Source: a virus | IMG/VR virus record: IMGVR_UViG_3300024354_000017 | Coordinates: 1-64,000 of that record | Length of the DNA stretch: 64,000 nt | Strand: one strand, 5' to 3' | In this document: piece by piece, positions 1 through 9,004 of the stretch | How the letters are laid out: each line of letters opens with the position of its first letter | Position numbering within the stretch: position 1 is the stretch's first letter | Notes under the pieces: generated by a model | Told to the model about the DNA's origin: nothing | What the model saw: only the letters and a program-made list of their open reading frames with translations | Database searches by the model: none | Made by a program: the position numbers and the translations under genes

Positions 1-481
1 TATAGTTGTCGGTGGTTTGTAATTCAAGGGACGGATTAAACAAAACCAGTATTTGTTCTAACAATTGCAATTTTTGATCAGTACTCGAAGTCCATATATC
101 TGCTTTCATTGTTAATTTAAATGGTGTAGGCATTAGACGTTCTACTGTATAATTACCGCCTTGTGTATTTTGATATTCTCTAGTCCCACCTGCATCTGTA
201 AATCTTCGTTCTCTAATATGAACTTTACTAACAAACGTAGGGTCAGATAACCTTGTAGTATCCATTTCTAACCCTGTAATATAACAGGCAATCTTTGGAA
301 CTGAAGGCATTTTGTTTTCGCTATTTTCTTTAATTATATTTGCTACTTGTCTACTCATATCCCCGTACATTACAGGTACAGTTTGTTGAGTTCCATCGCC
401 AGCTTGCCATTTAAATCCAATAAACACACGCATAAACTGTGTTACATAGCGTCTTATTTGCCCGTCGTAAAAGTAATCCAT
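1..481 (-). CDS. T4-like virion structural protein, C-terminus beyond window
   Basis: An open frame runs from this ATG to the window edge, giving 160 codons without a stop, so the gene is partial only because the window ends. The protein begins MDYFYDGQIRRYVTQFMRVF and continues with a region rich in YGDMSR and NSENKMPSVP-like segments. I recognise this pattern from conserved virion structural proteins of cyanophage-type T4-like phages, probably in the baseplate or tail. Exact position in the particle is not known to me. Its ATG overlaps the TAA of the upstream co-directional structural gene, which indicates translational coupling. Confidence 0.75.
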   Translation of the reverse strand, partial: MDYFYDGQIRRYVTQFMRVFIGFKWQAGDGTQQTVPVMYGDMSRQVANIIKENSENKMPSVPKIACYITGLEMDTTRLSDPTFVSKVHIRERRFTDAGGTREYQNTQGGNYTVERLMPTPFKLTMKADIWTSSTDQKLQLLEQILVLFNPSLELQTTDNY

Positions 482-1875
482 TATTCGTCCGCCTGTGGTC
501 TAAGAGCCTTAGATAGGCTTTGTTTCTGTTTGATTGTATGTCCATCAATATTTGCAACTGATGTATTGTTAATAAACGATGTTTTTTGTGTTTGTCTAAC
601 ATCCTTACCTTCAAACAATGCACTGGTAACAACATCACTAGCACCTAGGTTATCCATAGTCATACGAACGTTGTCTTCAAATTTCATCCAGCGTGTTCCG
701 TTAAATCTAAACAATCTGTTAGGAAGATAATCTGTTCTAAGATGAAACTGACCTTCAACTGGATTGTACGGGAAAGAATAGCCTACAGAGACTGGAGCAC
801 CATTAGGTGCTATACCATCTTTAGTTAGATATCCTACATAACCTTTTCCATCTACAGACGGATAAGTTGAAGCAGCGTTAACGGCAGATACTTCATTGCC
901 CTCAGCGTCTAATATAGGATTTCCATTTTTATCCGTTACAATATCAGTGTCGGCAGAATATTGATTAATTTGATCAGAGTCTACTGTAATCAAAGAAGCA
1001 GTACCGTCGTCCGATCTTTGAAGAGTCCAAAATTTAGAAGTGTCGTACCCACTTTTTGGAGCATCGGCTTCAGCTTGATTAAGGATAGCTTGAGTAATCT
1101 CCATTTCTTTATTGTATGTACTCATTAAATCTCTTAACGTACCTGCTATTTGATAATATTCAGTATTAGGAGGATCAATACCAGTAACTTCTTTTATTAC
1201 TTCATACTTTACACCGTCCGGGCCAGTAATAATATCTCCAGGATAATAAGTAATCGATGAATTGTAATTACCTTTATCAGCGTCGCTGTTGGCTATTCCG
1301 TCAAGGATCTGTTTATATTCTTGACTATTAACTAGTGGTTTACATTTTGCACGATATAAATGGGGATACCAAGTTACTGAAAATCCTTCTGCTGCGCGAT
1401 TAACTTCTTCAACAACATAAAATCTTTTCAATGCAAAACTTAGATCATTAAGAGCATATTCATCTTTTAAATGAGGCAGCTCTATAACATCTCCTGCAAT
1501 AATTTTTCTGCCAAGTTTTTCTACTGTATCGTTGATATGAAATGTAATAAAAATTGTATCGTTTTGCAAGAAGAGCCCGAATTGACTTAGATTAAAGTCA
1601 ATGTCTTGCATATTATAAACACCTCGCAATACATAAACATCTGGGTCATATTTTCGATCGCGATTTTCTAAAAATAACATATCCTGTATTTGAAAAGGAT
1701 TATCAGAGTCGTAAGCAGGAGTGCTAGGAGTGTTTCCTTGGACAGAAATATCTGGTCCTAGGTACCTGTGTACACATACATCTGTACCCCCAACCTGGAA
1801 CATTTCCCATACGGTTTTATCGATGAATTTATAGTCGTTGCCCTTTTGCGGGCGATATAACGAAAGTCTTGGCAT
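481..1875 (-). CDS. T4-like virion structural protein (MPRLSLYRP family)
   Basis: A 464-residue protein with an N-terminus MPRLSLYRPQKGNDYKFID, followed by FQVGGTDVCVHRYLGP and YDPDVYVLRGVYNMQDIDF. I recognise these blocks from a conserved virion structural protein of T4-like cyanophages and pelagiphages, likely tail or baseplate. The frame is open up to position 1935, but I chose the ATG at 1875. It gives the N-terminus typical of the family and lies just behind a late-type box at 1883-1890. Upstream starts would overlap the divergent gene. The middle part (about residues 130-230) is the most conserved; the C-terminal part with FRFNGTRWMKFEDNVRMT probably mediates assembly contacts (inference). 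Confidence 0.75.
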   Translation of the reverse strand: MPRLSLYRPQKGNDYKFIDKTVWEMFQVGGTDVCVHRYLGPDISVQGNTPSTPAYDSDNPFQIQDMLFLENRDRKYDPDVYVLRGVYNMQDIDFNLSQFGLFLQNDTIFITFHINDTVEKLGRKIIAGDVIELPHLKDEYALNDLSFALKRFYVVEEVNRAAEGFSVTWYPHLYRAKCKPLVNSQEYKQILDGIANSDADKGNYNSSITYYPGDIITGPDGVKYEVIKEVTGIDPPNTEYYQIAGTLRDLMSTYNKEMEITQAILNQAEADAPKSGYDTSKFWTLQRSDDGTASLITVDSDQINQYSADTDIVTDKNGNPILDAEGNEVSAVNAASTYPSVDGKGYVGYLTKDGIAPNGAPVSVGYSFPYNPVEGQFHLRTDYLPNRLFRFNGTRWMKFEDNVRMTMDNLGASDVVTSALFEGKDVRQTQKTSFINNTSVANIDGHTIKQKQSLSKALRPQADE

Positions 1876-1882
1876 AGTCATA

Positions 1883-1890
1883 TATTTACC
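1883..1890 (-). promoter_or_regulatory. late-type promoter box (GGTAAATA)
   Basis: The minus strand reads GGTAAATA seven bases before the ATG at 1875. It matches the core of the T4 late box (TATAAATA) and stands back to back with the + strand box at 1896-1903, only 5 bp away. Confidence 0.5.
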
Positions 1891-1895
1891 GCTAC

Positions 1896-1903
1896 GATAA
1901 ATA
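1896..1903 (+). promoter_or_regulatory. late promoter box (GATAAATA), 5 nt from ATG
   Basis: GATAAATA followed by five bases and then the ATG at 1909. With the T4 late-promoter geometry the transcript would start on the A of the start codon. Confidence 0.65.
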
Positions 1904-1908
1904 GTATT

Positions 1909-2667
1909 ATGAGTACAAACGACGAATCCCGCCAAAGCGTTTATAATTATTGCCGCACTATGCTAGGTGACGGTATGATTGATGTTGAGTTAGATCCAAC
2001 TCACTACGAAACAGCTCTAAATAGAGCCCTTGCAGTTTTTAGGCAAAGAAGCGATAATGCTGTAGAGGAATCTTACGTGTTTTTAACACTGGTACAAGAT
2101 CAAAACGAATATATTTTACCAAAAGAAATACAACAAGTCCGTCAAATTTTTAGACGAAGTGTTGGATCAAGGACTGGTAACGGCACGGGCGGAACAGTTT
2201 TTGAACCATTCAATTTAGCATACACAAACACATATTTGTTAAGCTCTACAAATATGGGAGGATTGCTAACATATGAATTATTTGCACAGTATCAAGAATT
2301 AGTTGGTAAAATGTTTGGTAGTTTTATTAACTTTACTTGGCATCCACAGAGTCACAAACTCATTATTCAGCAAAGACCACGAGGCGAAGAAAGTGTAATG
2401 CTTATGGTTTATAACAGTAAACCTGACTTTGCTATTATCGACGATATCTATTCAGGACAATGGGTTAAGGATTATGCACTGGCAAACTGCAAGATGATGC
2501 TAGGTCAAGCCCGCGAGAAGTTTGCTCAAATCGCAGGCCCACAGGGCGGTTCTAGCCTAAACGGCGCAGCACTTAAAACTGAAGCTCAAGCCGAAATGGA
2601 CAAGCTCATTGATGATTTGATGAAACTTGTACCAGGCGGTATGGGCTATGGTTGGATTATAGGTTGA
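1909..2667 (+). CDS. T4-like virion structural / neck-type protein
   Basis: A 252-residue protein. Blocks such as CRTMLGDGMIDVELDPTHYE, VRQIFRRS, a PFNLAYTNTYLL stretch, FTWHPQSHKL and GQAREKFAQIAGPQGGSSLN are typical of a structural protein conserved among T4-like phages of marine bacteria. It is probably part of the neck or tail and acts in late virion assembly. No catalytic motif is visible. It is divergent from the structural gene at 481-1875 and uses its own late box. No Shine-Dalgarno sequence precedes the ATG. Confidence 0.7.
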   Translation: MSTNDESRQSVYNYCRTMLGDGMIDVELDPTHYETALNRALAVFRQRSDNAVEESYVFLTLVQDQNEYILPKEIQQVRQIFRRSVGSRTGNGTGGTVFEPFNLAYTNTYLLSSTNMGGLLTYELFAQYQELVGKMFGSFINFTWHPQSHKLIIQQRPRGEESVMLMVYNSKPDFAIIDDIYSGQWVKDYALANCKMMLGQAREKFAQIAGPQGGSSLNGAALKTEAQAEMDKLIDDLMKLVPGGMGYGWIIG

Positions 2668-2692
2668 CCTTAATATTTTAGTATAGTATAAT
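2664..2692 (+). promoter_or_regulatory. sigma70-type promoter for the nucleotide kinase
   Basis: TTGACC, a 17-base spacer, then TATAAT. The -35 box begins inside the last codons of the upstream structural gene. It would give the kinase early expression independent of the late genes around it. Confidence 0.75.
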
Positions 2693-2712
2693 AGTCTTAA
2701 TTGGAGGCTATT

Positions 2713-3399
2713 ATGATTATAGGTATTTGTGGGTTTATCGGGTCAGGCAAGGATACAATTGCTGACTATCTAGTTAATTTTCACGAGTTTAGAAGAGAGT
2801 CTTTTGCTAATACACTAAAAGACGCAGTAAGTTCTGTGTTTGGCTGGGACAGGACGATGCTAGAAGGGCGAACTAAAGAAGCCCGGGAGTGGCGCGAACA
2901 AGTCGATCCGTGGTGGGCAGAACGTTTAGATATGCCCACGCTCACACCTCGTTGGGTTCTACAGTATTGGGGCACAGAAGTATGCCGCAAAGGCTTCCAC
3001 GATGACATTTGGATTGCTAGCCTAGAAAATAAACTTCGTAATTCCAAAGACAATGTTGTTATTTCAGATTGCCGGTTTCCTAATGAAATTGAAAGCATCC
3101 GTAAAGCTGGTGGACAGATTGTATGGGTACAGCGAGGAGAGTTACCGGATTGGTACGATGTAGCAGTGGCCGCAAATCAAGGACATAATTGGGCTGTTCA
3201 AGAATTAAAGATGCGAAAAATTCACGCTAGTGAAACTGCTTGGGTAGGAACTGAATTTGATCACGTCGTAGATAATAACAGCACTATCGATAATCTGTAT
3301 CAACAGGCAAGATCAATAGTCAGCGACCAAGTCCCCTTGACGCCAAGTGATGCCCTCCTTGTGAAGCACCTGAGCACAATTGGCACAGATTGTTTTTAA
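2713..3399 (+). CDS. 1: deoxynucleoside monophosphate kinase (T4 gp1-like)
   Basis: Phosphorylates dNMPs to dNDPs to feed phage DNA synthesis in the cytoplasm. The N-terminus MIIGICGFIGSGKDTIADYL holds the P-loop (about residues 7-15), and the block VVISDCRFPNEIESIRKAGG is typical of this kinase family. The ATG was chosen because GGAG lies 6 bases upstream; an in-frame TTG at 2701 has no such support. The last about 25 residues run on beyond the usual family end and overlap the 3' end of the antisense HNH-like gene, so the tail may be a late addition. Confidence 0.88.
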   Translation: MIIGICGFIGSGKDTIADYLVNFHEFRRESFANTLKDAVSSVFGWDRTMLEGRTKEAREWREQVDPWWAERLDMPTLTPRWVLQYWGTEVCRKGFHDDIWIASLENKLRNSKDNVVISDCRFPNEIESIRKAGGQIVWVQRGELPDWYDVAVAANQGHNWAVQELKMRKIHASETAWVGTEFDHVVDNNSTIDNLYQQARSIVSDQVPLTPSDALLVKHLSTIGTDCF

Positions 3400-3651
3400 G
3401 TTACTAGGGCGGCAGTTGTCTAAATTGCCGTCTATGTGAAATACCCTAAATACCTCCATGTGCGGGCTACGATGTCCGCACTTTTCACATTGTGACTTTA
3501 TTTTATAACCAGAACGTTTCCAACGTGGTATATGTGCCTTAGGTCCGTGAGCTAGACACGCTTCGCAGAGCGTTCTATAATAAGGTTTTTTACCTTTATA
3601 ATAATTTAATGCTCTAGGCCGTTCATTACAGGCCTTACAAAGTGGTCTCAT
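3313..3651 (-). CDS. HNH-like zinc-binding endonuclease candidate
   Basis: A 112-residue protein with three paired-cysteine groups: CKACNERPR near residue 5, CEKC near 55 and CANC near 90. The segment FHIDGNLDNCRPSNLKTIC resembles the HNH core (H-x-D-G, N-x-x-N-L). Such proteins in phages are often homing or free-standing nucleases. It sits alone on the minus strand between the kinase and the tail sheath gene and overlaps the kinase 3' end by 87 bases. The catalytic histidine arrangement is only partly canonical, so nuclease activity is an inference. Confidence 0.6.
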   Translation of the reverse strand: MRPLCKACNERPRALNYYKGKKPYYRTLCEACLAHGPKAHIPRWKRSGYKIKSQCEKCGHRSPHMEVFRVFHIDGNLDNCRPSNLKTICANCAQVLHKEGITWRQGDLVADY

Positions 3652-3656
3652 ATCAA

Positions 3657-3664
3657 TATTTACA
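3657..3664 (-). promoter_or_regulatory. late-type box (TGTAAATA), 5 nt from ATG
   Basis: The minus strand reads TGTAAATA, then TTGAT, then the ATG of the HNH-like gene. The spacing equals that of the other late boxes in the window. Confidence 0.5.
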
Positions 3665-3716
3665 CCTTTTCTTCCCCTTTTTCAGGTTGTATAACTACCC
3701 ATTTTTATAATAGTAC

Positions 3717-3724
3717 GCTAAATA
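3717..3724 (+). promoter_or_regulatory. late-type box (GCTAAATA) for tail sheath
   Basis: GCTAAATA lies 32 bases before the sheath ATG. Unlike most boxes here, it leaves a normal leader that includes CAGGAG as the ribosome site. Confidence 0.45.
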
Positions 3725-3756
3725 TTATGAGCAACTATTACCAGGAGAAATAGGGA

Positions 3757-6700
3757 ATGGCAACATTACAATCACCGGGCGTAGCGGTTACAGTTATCGA
3801 CGAGAGTTTTTATACACCAGCAGAACCTGGTACTACTCCTCTTATCGTAGTAGCTACAGCGCAAGATAAAGCAAACGGATCGGGAACAGGTACCGCGTCC
3901 GCAACAACAAAAGCCAATGCTGGTAAGGCATTTAAATTAACCAGTCAGAGAGATCTAACAGATTTCTTCGGTGTTCCTTTCTTTGAACAGACAGCGAGTT
4001 CGACTCCTGTACACGGTTCAGAAAGAAACGAATACGGATTATTAGCAGCATATAGTTTATTGGGTGTTAGCAACGCGGCATTTATCGTTCGTGCTGATAT
4101 TAACTTAGACGAACTAGAGGCTCAAGTAGACGCCCCGGGAGCGAACCCAACAAACGGTCAATGGTGGATTGACACTCAAGCAACAACTTGGGGTATTCAA
4201 GAATGGAATGGATCTGCACCAACAGTAGTTGGCGGGCAGAAATTTACAAACAAAGTTCCATTAGTATTAACCGACGCAGATACAGCAAAAATTTCTAACA
4301 ATGCTCCAAAAACATCAGTTGGTGCAATTGGTGACTACGCTGTAGTTTTCCAAACCGTTACAGGTGATGGATCATTTGGTGCAAACGAAGAGTTTGCAAG
4401 AGTTTACTTTAAATCAGCTGGTGCTCCAGCTTCGACTGGCGGAGTTGACGCTGTTGATGCAGGTCAGTGGGTACTAGTAGGTTCTACAGACTGGAAAGCA
4501 AGTTGGCCAGTAGCATCTGGTTCAGCATATTCAGGTTCGATAAGTGGTAACTTATATGTTAACAACAGTTTAATTGCTGGCGGAACAGTAGCTACTATTG
4601 CTTCAAACATTAATGCAGCAGCAATTACTGGTGTAAGTGCTCAAGCAATTAACAACAGATTGTACATTTATTCTAACGGCACATCAGCTGCTGACGGTGA
4701 TGCAGGCGATTCAACTGGTGCTGACGGTGCAGTTAAATTAGAAAATGGTACAGCAAACTGGAGCACATTGGGTATCACAGCTGGTACTTATTTGAGCCCA
4801 GCATTACAACAAACTCCACATACTTCTGTTCCAGCATTTAAGATTTCTGACAACGTTGGCACAGTCGGCGGAAACCCAACTGGTTCTGTATGGATTAAAA
4901 CAACTGAACCAAACAACGGCGCTCGTTGGAGAGTTAAGCGTTGGAGCGCAGGAACACTTTCTTGGGCATCATACGAAGCTCCAATCCACACATCAACTGG
5001 TGCAGCAAACTATTATCTAGATCGTAGTGGCGGTGGTGCAAATATTTCCAAAGATTCTTTATTTGTACAATCAAATGCTACAGAAGCTGCTGGATTTGAT
5101 GCAACTCCAGAAACTGCTGAATTTAGAGTATGGAAAAGAAACGTTTCTGCAAATGCTGTAACAAGCATTACATCAGCAGTTATTAAAGACAGCACACTAG
5201 CTGCCGGCCCATACAGTTTTGATCTAGCAGAATCATTAAAAGGACAAGCAACTTTAGACACAGCAGTTACAATTAATTTCTCAGCAGCTGGCAACAGCGA
5301 AGATGCTGATGCAATTGCAACAGCAATTAACGCAGCAGGATTTACCAACATTGTAGCTTCTGTAACAACAGTAAGTTCAACCTCAGCTAAGTTGGTTATT
5401 TCACACAAACTAGGCGGAGATTTCAGTCTAACAGACGGAACAGGTAGCCCAATTGGTGGATTGTTTACACCTTATAGTATCAACACATTATCTGGAACTG
5501 AAAACTTATATGAAGCTCAATCAGCCGCAGGATATGATTATCTAGCTTCTGGTTGGATGCCATTGGCAGCAAGCAATCCAAGATTTGCAGCAAGCGGTGA
5601 TGCTCCATTAAATGAGCCACAAGATGGACAAATGTGGTACAACCCTAACTTCTCAGAAGTTGACGTTATGGTACACAATGGCGCAACTTGGGTTGGTTAT
5701 AGACACGCTTCTGCTCAGTACGCAGAAAGCGCGACATCAACAAGAATTGGTTATGCTCCACTAGTTTCAGCTAGCAATCCATATCAAGCAGGCAGCACAC
5801 AAACAGGTGACCTATGGATCAGCACAGCCGATATGGAAAACTTCCCAACTATCTACAGATTTAATAATAATCTAACTGATATTGCGGATGTTTCTCAACG
5901 TTGGGAATTAGTTGATAAAACTGATCAAACAACAGAAGAGGGTATCTTGTTTGCTGATGCACGTTGGAACACAACAGGCACAACAAATGCAATGTCTACT
6001 ATCGAAGACCTATTGCAGAATAACTTCTTAGATCCAGACGCTCCAGATCCAGCACTATATCCAAAAGGTATGTTGCTATGGAATCTACGCAGAAGCGGCG
6101 GAAACGTTAAGAAATATATGAACGGTTACATTGATACAGCTAGCGATAACCCAAGAACAAGTACAGCTACCCTAGCAGGTAGTGCATTTGTAAGCGGTTC
6201 TGGTTTGTCAATGGAAGCGTATTGGACAGATCGTTGGGTGACAGCATCTGGTAATAACGAAGACGGTTCTGGTACATTTGGTCGTCACGCACAACGTAAG
6301 GTTGTTACACAAGCTCTTAAGAGTGTTGTTGATACAAGCAGCGAAATCCGTGATACAGAACGTCGCAACTTTAACTTGATTGCTTGCCCAGGATATCCTG
6401 AGCTAATGAGCAACCTAGTTAACTTAAACATTGACCGTGGAATTACAGCTTTTGTAATTGGTGACACACCATTGCGTTTAGCAGCAGATGCAACAAGCCT
6501 AACAACTTGGGGTACTAACGCTAACCTAGTAACAGACAACGGTGATGATGGTATTGTTACATATGACGAATATCTAGCAACTTACTATCCAAACGGTTAC
6601 ACAACAGACCTAAGCGGTGCAGGCGCAGTTGTTCCAGCATCACATATGATGTTGAAAACAATCGCACTAAGTGACAACGTAAGTTATCCTTGGTTTGCTC

Positions 6701-7215
6701 CAGCAGGTACAAGACGCGGTGGTATTACTAACGCAACAGCAGTTGGTTATATTGACGCAATGACAGGTGAATTCCAGACCGTAGCTCTAAACGAAGGTCA
6801 ACGTGATACACTATATGATCTAAAGATTAACCCAATTCCATTCTTTAATGGTGTAGGTTTAGTTGCATATGGTCAAAAGACTCGTGCAAGAAATGCTTCT
6901 GCATTAGACAGAATCAACGTAGCACGTTTAGTTGTATACCTACGCAGCCAGTTGAACAAACTAGCTCGTCCATACATTTTTGAACCAAATGACAAGATCA
7001 CACGTGATGAGATCAAACAGGCAGCAGAAAGTTTGTTATTAGAGTTGGTAGGTTTGAGAGCAATTTATGACTTCGCAGTTGTTTGTGATGAAAGCAACAA
7101 CACTCCTAGCAGAATCGATCGTAATGAACTATATGTTGACATTGCAATTGAACCAGTTAAGGCTGTTGAATTCATTTACATCCCATTACGTGTCAAGAAC
7201 ACAGGAGAGATTTAA
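3757..7215 (+). CDS. 18: tail sheath protein gp18, greatly enlarged
   Basis: Forms the contractile sheath. The N-terminus (LQSPGVAVTVIDESFYTPAE) and the C-terminal 370 residues (with ACPGYPELMSNLVNL and LYDLKINPIPFFNGVGLVAY) match the T4 sheath fold. At 1152 residues it is far longer than T4 gp18 (659). The extra length lies between about residues 130 and 740 and contains recurring tryptophan turns: GQWWIDT near 136, GSVWIKT near 376, DGQMWYN near 624 and TGDLWIS near 685, each followed by a second W- or F-rich strand. These look like repeated small beta domains on the outer sheath surface (inference). Followed directly by the tail tube gene. Confidence 0.92.
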   Translation: MATLQSPGVAVTVIDESFYTPAEPGTTPLIVVATAQDKANGSGTGTASATTKANAGKAFKLTSQRDLTDFFGVPFFEQTASSTPVHGSERNEYGLLAAYSLLGVSNAAFIVRADINLDELEAQVDAPGANPTNGQWWIDTQATTWGIQEWNGSAPTVVGGQKFTNKVPLVLTDADTAKISNNAPKTSVGAIGDYAVVFQTVTGDGSFGANEEFARVYFKSAGAPASTGGVDAVDAGQWVLVGSTDWKASWPVASGSAYSGSISGNLYVNNSLIAGGTVATIASNINAAAITGVSAQAINNRLYIYSNGTSAADGDAGDSTGADGAVKLENGTANWSTLGITAGTYLSPALQQTPHTSVPAFKISDNVGTVGGNPTGSVWIKTTEPNNGARWRVKRWSAGTLSWASYEAPIHTSTGAANYYLDRSGGGANISKDSLFVQSNATEAAGFDATPETAEFRVWKRNVSANAVTSITSAVIKDSTLAAGPYSFDLAESLKGQATLDTAVTINFSAAGNSEDADAIATAINAAGFTNIVASVTTVSSTSAKLVISHKLGGDFSLTDGTGSPIGGLFTPYSINTLSGTENLYEAQSAAGYDYLASGWMPLAASNPRFAASGDAPLNEPQDGQMWYNPNFSEVDVMVHNGATWVGYRHASAQYAESATSTRIGYAPLVSASNPYQAGSTQTGDLWISTADMENFPTIYRFNNNLTDIADVSQRWELVDKTDQTTEEGILFADARWNTTGTTNAMSTIEDLLQNNFLDPDAPDPALYPKGMLLWNLRRSGGNVKKYMNGYIDTASDNPRTSTATLAGSAFVSGSGLSMEAYWTDRWVTASGNNEDGSGTFGRHAQRKVVTQALKSVVDTSSEIRDTERRNFNLIACPGYPELMSNLVNLNIDRGITAFVIGDTPLRLAADATSLTTWGTNANLVTDNGDDGIVTYDEYLATYYPNGYTTDLSGAGAVVPASHMMLKTIALSDNVSYPWFAPAGTRRGGITNATAVGYIDAMTGEFQTVALNEGQRDTLYDLKINPIPFFNGVGLVAYGQKTRARNASALDRINVARLVVYLRSQLNKLARPYIFEPNDKITRDEIKQAAESLLLELVGLRAIYDFAVVCDESNNTPSRIDRNELYVDIAIEPVKAVEFIYIPLRVKNTGEI

Positions 7216-7217
7216 AA

Positions 7218-7865
7218 ATGTCAATTACATCACTAAACAATTTTGGTATTCCAACAACTAATCAGGCAGGAAGCACTCAGGTGCTTCTAATGCCTAAGTT
7301 GAAATATCGATTCCGTGTTACATTGCTAGGATTTGGTGTTGCAGCAGCAACTGAATTGACAAAGCAAGTTCAAGACGTTACTAGACCAAAAGTTTCATTT
7401 GAAGAAATGACACTAGACATCTATAACTCAAAGGTGAAACTTGCAGGCAAGCATACATTAGAAAACGTAACATTAACATTACGTGATGATGCTAGCGGTC
7501 AAGTTCAGAAATTAGTTGGTCAACAAATCCAGAAACAATATGACTTTATGGAACAGGCATCCGCTCGTTCAGGTATTGACTATAAATTTACAACACGTAT
7601 CGAAGTGTTAGATGGTGGTAATGGTACATTAACTCCAGAAACATTAGAAACTTTTGAAATGTATGGTTGCTTCCTACAAAACGTAGACTACGGCGATGCT
7701 AACTACTCTACTAACGAACATATGACAGTTGCTTTAACAATTGCCTACGATAACTTAGTACAGTTTGCAGCAGGTGCAGCAGCAACAAGCCCAATCGGTG
7801 GTATTGGTGCAGCAGTAGGACGTACAATTGGAAACGCTGTAACAGGCGCAACAGGCGGCGCTTAA
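7218..7865 (+). CDS. 19: tail tube protein gp19
   Basis: The inner tail tube subunit through which DNA passes. The 215-residue protein has the gp19-type pattern: KYRFRVTLLGFG, a VQDVTRPKVSFEEMTLDIYN strand pair and a late NYSTNEHMTVALTIAYDNLV segment. It is two bases behind the sheath stop codon with GGAGAG upstream, so sheath and tube are co-transcribed. The C-terminus is glycine- and alanine-rich. A strong terminator follows. Confidence 0.92.
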   Translation: MSITSLNNFGIPTTNQAGSTQVLLMPKLKYRFRVTLLGFGVAAATELTKQVQDVTRPKVSFEEMTLDIYNSKVKLAGKHTLENVTLTLRDDASGQVQKLVGQQIQKQYDFMEQASARSGIDYKFTTRIEVLDGGNGTLTPETLETFEMYGCFLQNVDYGDANYSTNEHMTVALTIAYDNLVQFAAGAAATSPIGGIGAAVGRTIGNAVTGATGGA

Positions 7866-7884
7866 TTAACGTTAGTTCAAAAAG

Positions 7885-7909
7885 AGCTCGGTTAAACCGG
7901 GCTTTTTTT
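7885..7909 (+). terminator. factor-independent terminator after gp18-gp19
   Basis: An 8-bp stem (AGCTCGGT with ACCGGGCT, one G-U pair), 3-base loop and a following run of T. Confidence 0.85.
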
Positions 7910-7913
7910 GTGG

Positions 7914-7921
7914 CATAAATA
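7914..7921 (+). promoter_or_regulatory. late promoter box (CATAAATA), 5 nt from ATG
   Basis: CATAAATA, five bases, then the ATG at 7927. It immediately follows the terminator of the preceding unit. Confidence 0.65.
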
Positions 7922-7926
7922 TTAAT

Positions 7927-9003
7927 ATGGCCAACTACTTTACTAGATTCCTTACCGGTGTATCTGAAGGATTATTAAATCCCAAAGGACAACAAGCCAA
8001 TTGGCAACACGCCACACGACTATTCATTGATAATTCTTTTAGATTATCACCCAAGACTAAATTTTTATACTATGTTAGATTTGATTTAAACAAACATACA
8101 ATTAGGTCTCCTGGATGGTCAAATGAAAATTCTCAAGAAGTTGGGATGTTGGTAAAGTCTTGCGATTTACCAAAATTTAATTTTGATTCTATTGTTAAAA
8201 ATCAATATAATAGAAAAAAACTTGTATACAAAGGCATTAACTACGAGCCAATTAATATATCCTTACACGACGACAGTGACGGAGTAGTTAATGCGTTATG
8301 GGCAATATACTATGGCTATTATATTGCTGATAGATTGAATCCTAATGCAGCATATTCAGCTACACATCTTCGACCTGCAAACACTAATTTAGATCTATTC
8401 CGATACGGTTTAGATAACGATGTATCCGATCCATTTTTTAATTCAGTGAGTATATACACAATGAGTCGACGACGATTCATCGGATATACACTAGTGAATC
8501 CAAGAATCAAATCTTGGCAACACGGTGCTATGGACTATTCTGCATCAGAATTTAATGAAAGTCAAATGACATTAGAATACGAAGCTGTAAAATATTCAGC
8601 AGGAACTGTGTCATACAATAATCCTAAAGGTTTTGCAAATCTTCATTACGATACAACACCAAGTCCTATCTCAGTTGCCGGCGGAGGCGTGGCCACACTA
8701 ACAGGTGAAGGCGGTGTACTAGACGGACTAGAATCAGTGTTCGGTGCAGTAGGTGACGGAACAGCATTTGATAGTTGGGGTGGATTTATGAGTACTGCTA
8801 TCAAAGCAGTTAACACATACAAAAATGTTAAACAATTATCTACAGCACAATTAAAATCTGAAGCAATTAATATTCTAAGTAATCCTGGAAATATTTCATC
8901 AGCAGTATCCACAGTTGGAGGTGTTGTTGGCGCAATATTTCCAAAGAGTGCATCAACAGAAAATACAACTACTGCATCACAAAGAAATCTAACAGGAAAT
9001 TAA
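7927..9003 (+). CDS. tail-tube-like protein (gp48/gp54-type tube cap or initiator)
   Basis: A 358-residue protein whose first half resembles gp19: VKSCDLPKFNFDSIVKNQYN followed by INISLHDDSD corresponds to the gp19 strand pair. In T4, gp48 and gp54 have tube-like domains and nucleate tube assembly on the baseplate. The size and position suggest such a role, but I cannot tell gp48 from gp54. The C-terminal 120 residues are low in charge, rich in glycine, alanine and serine, and include VYSVFGAVGD-like helices. No ribosome site is visible; the late box sets the start. Confidence 0.65.
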   Translation: MANYFTRFLTGVSEGLLNPKGQQANWQHATRLFIDNSFRLSPKTKFLYYVRFDLNKHTIRSPGWSNENSQEVGMLVKSCDLPKFNFDSIVKNQYNRKKLVYKGINYEPINISLHDDSDGVVNALWAIYYGYYIADRLNPNAAYSATHLRPANTNLDLFRYGLDNDVSDPFFNSVSIYTMSRRRFIGYTLVNPRIKSWQHGAMDYSASEFNESQMTLEYEAVKYSAGTVSYNNPKGFANLHYDTTPSPISVAGGGVATLTGEGGVLDGLESVFGAVGDGTAFDSWGGFMSTAIKAVNTYKNVKQLSTAQLKSEAINILSNPGNISSAVSTVGGVVGAIFPKSASTENTTTASQRNLTGN

Positions 9004-9004
9004 T

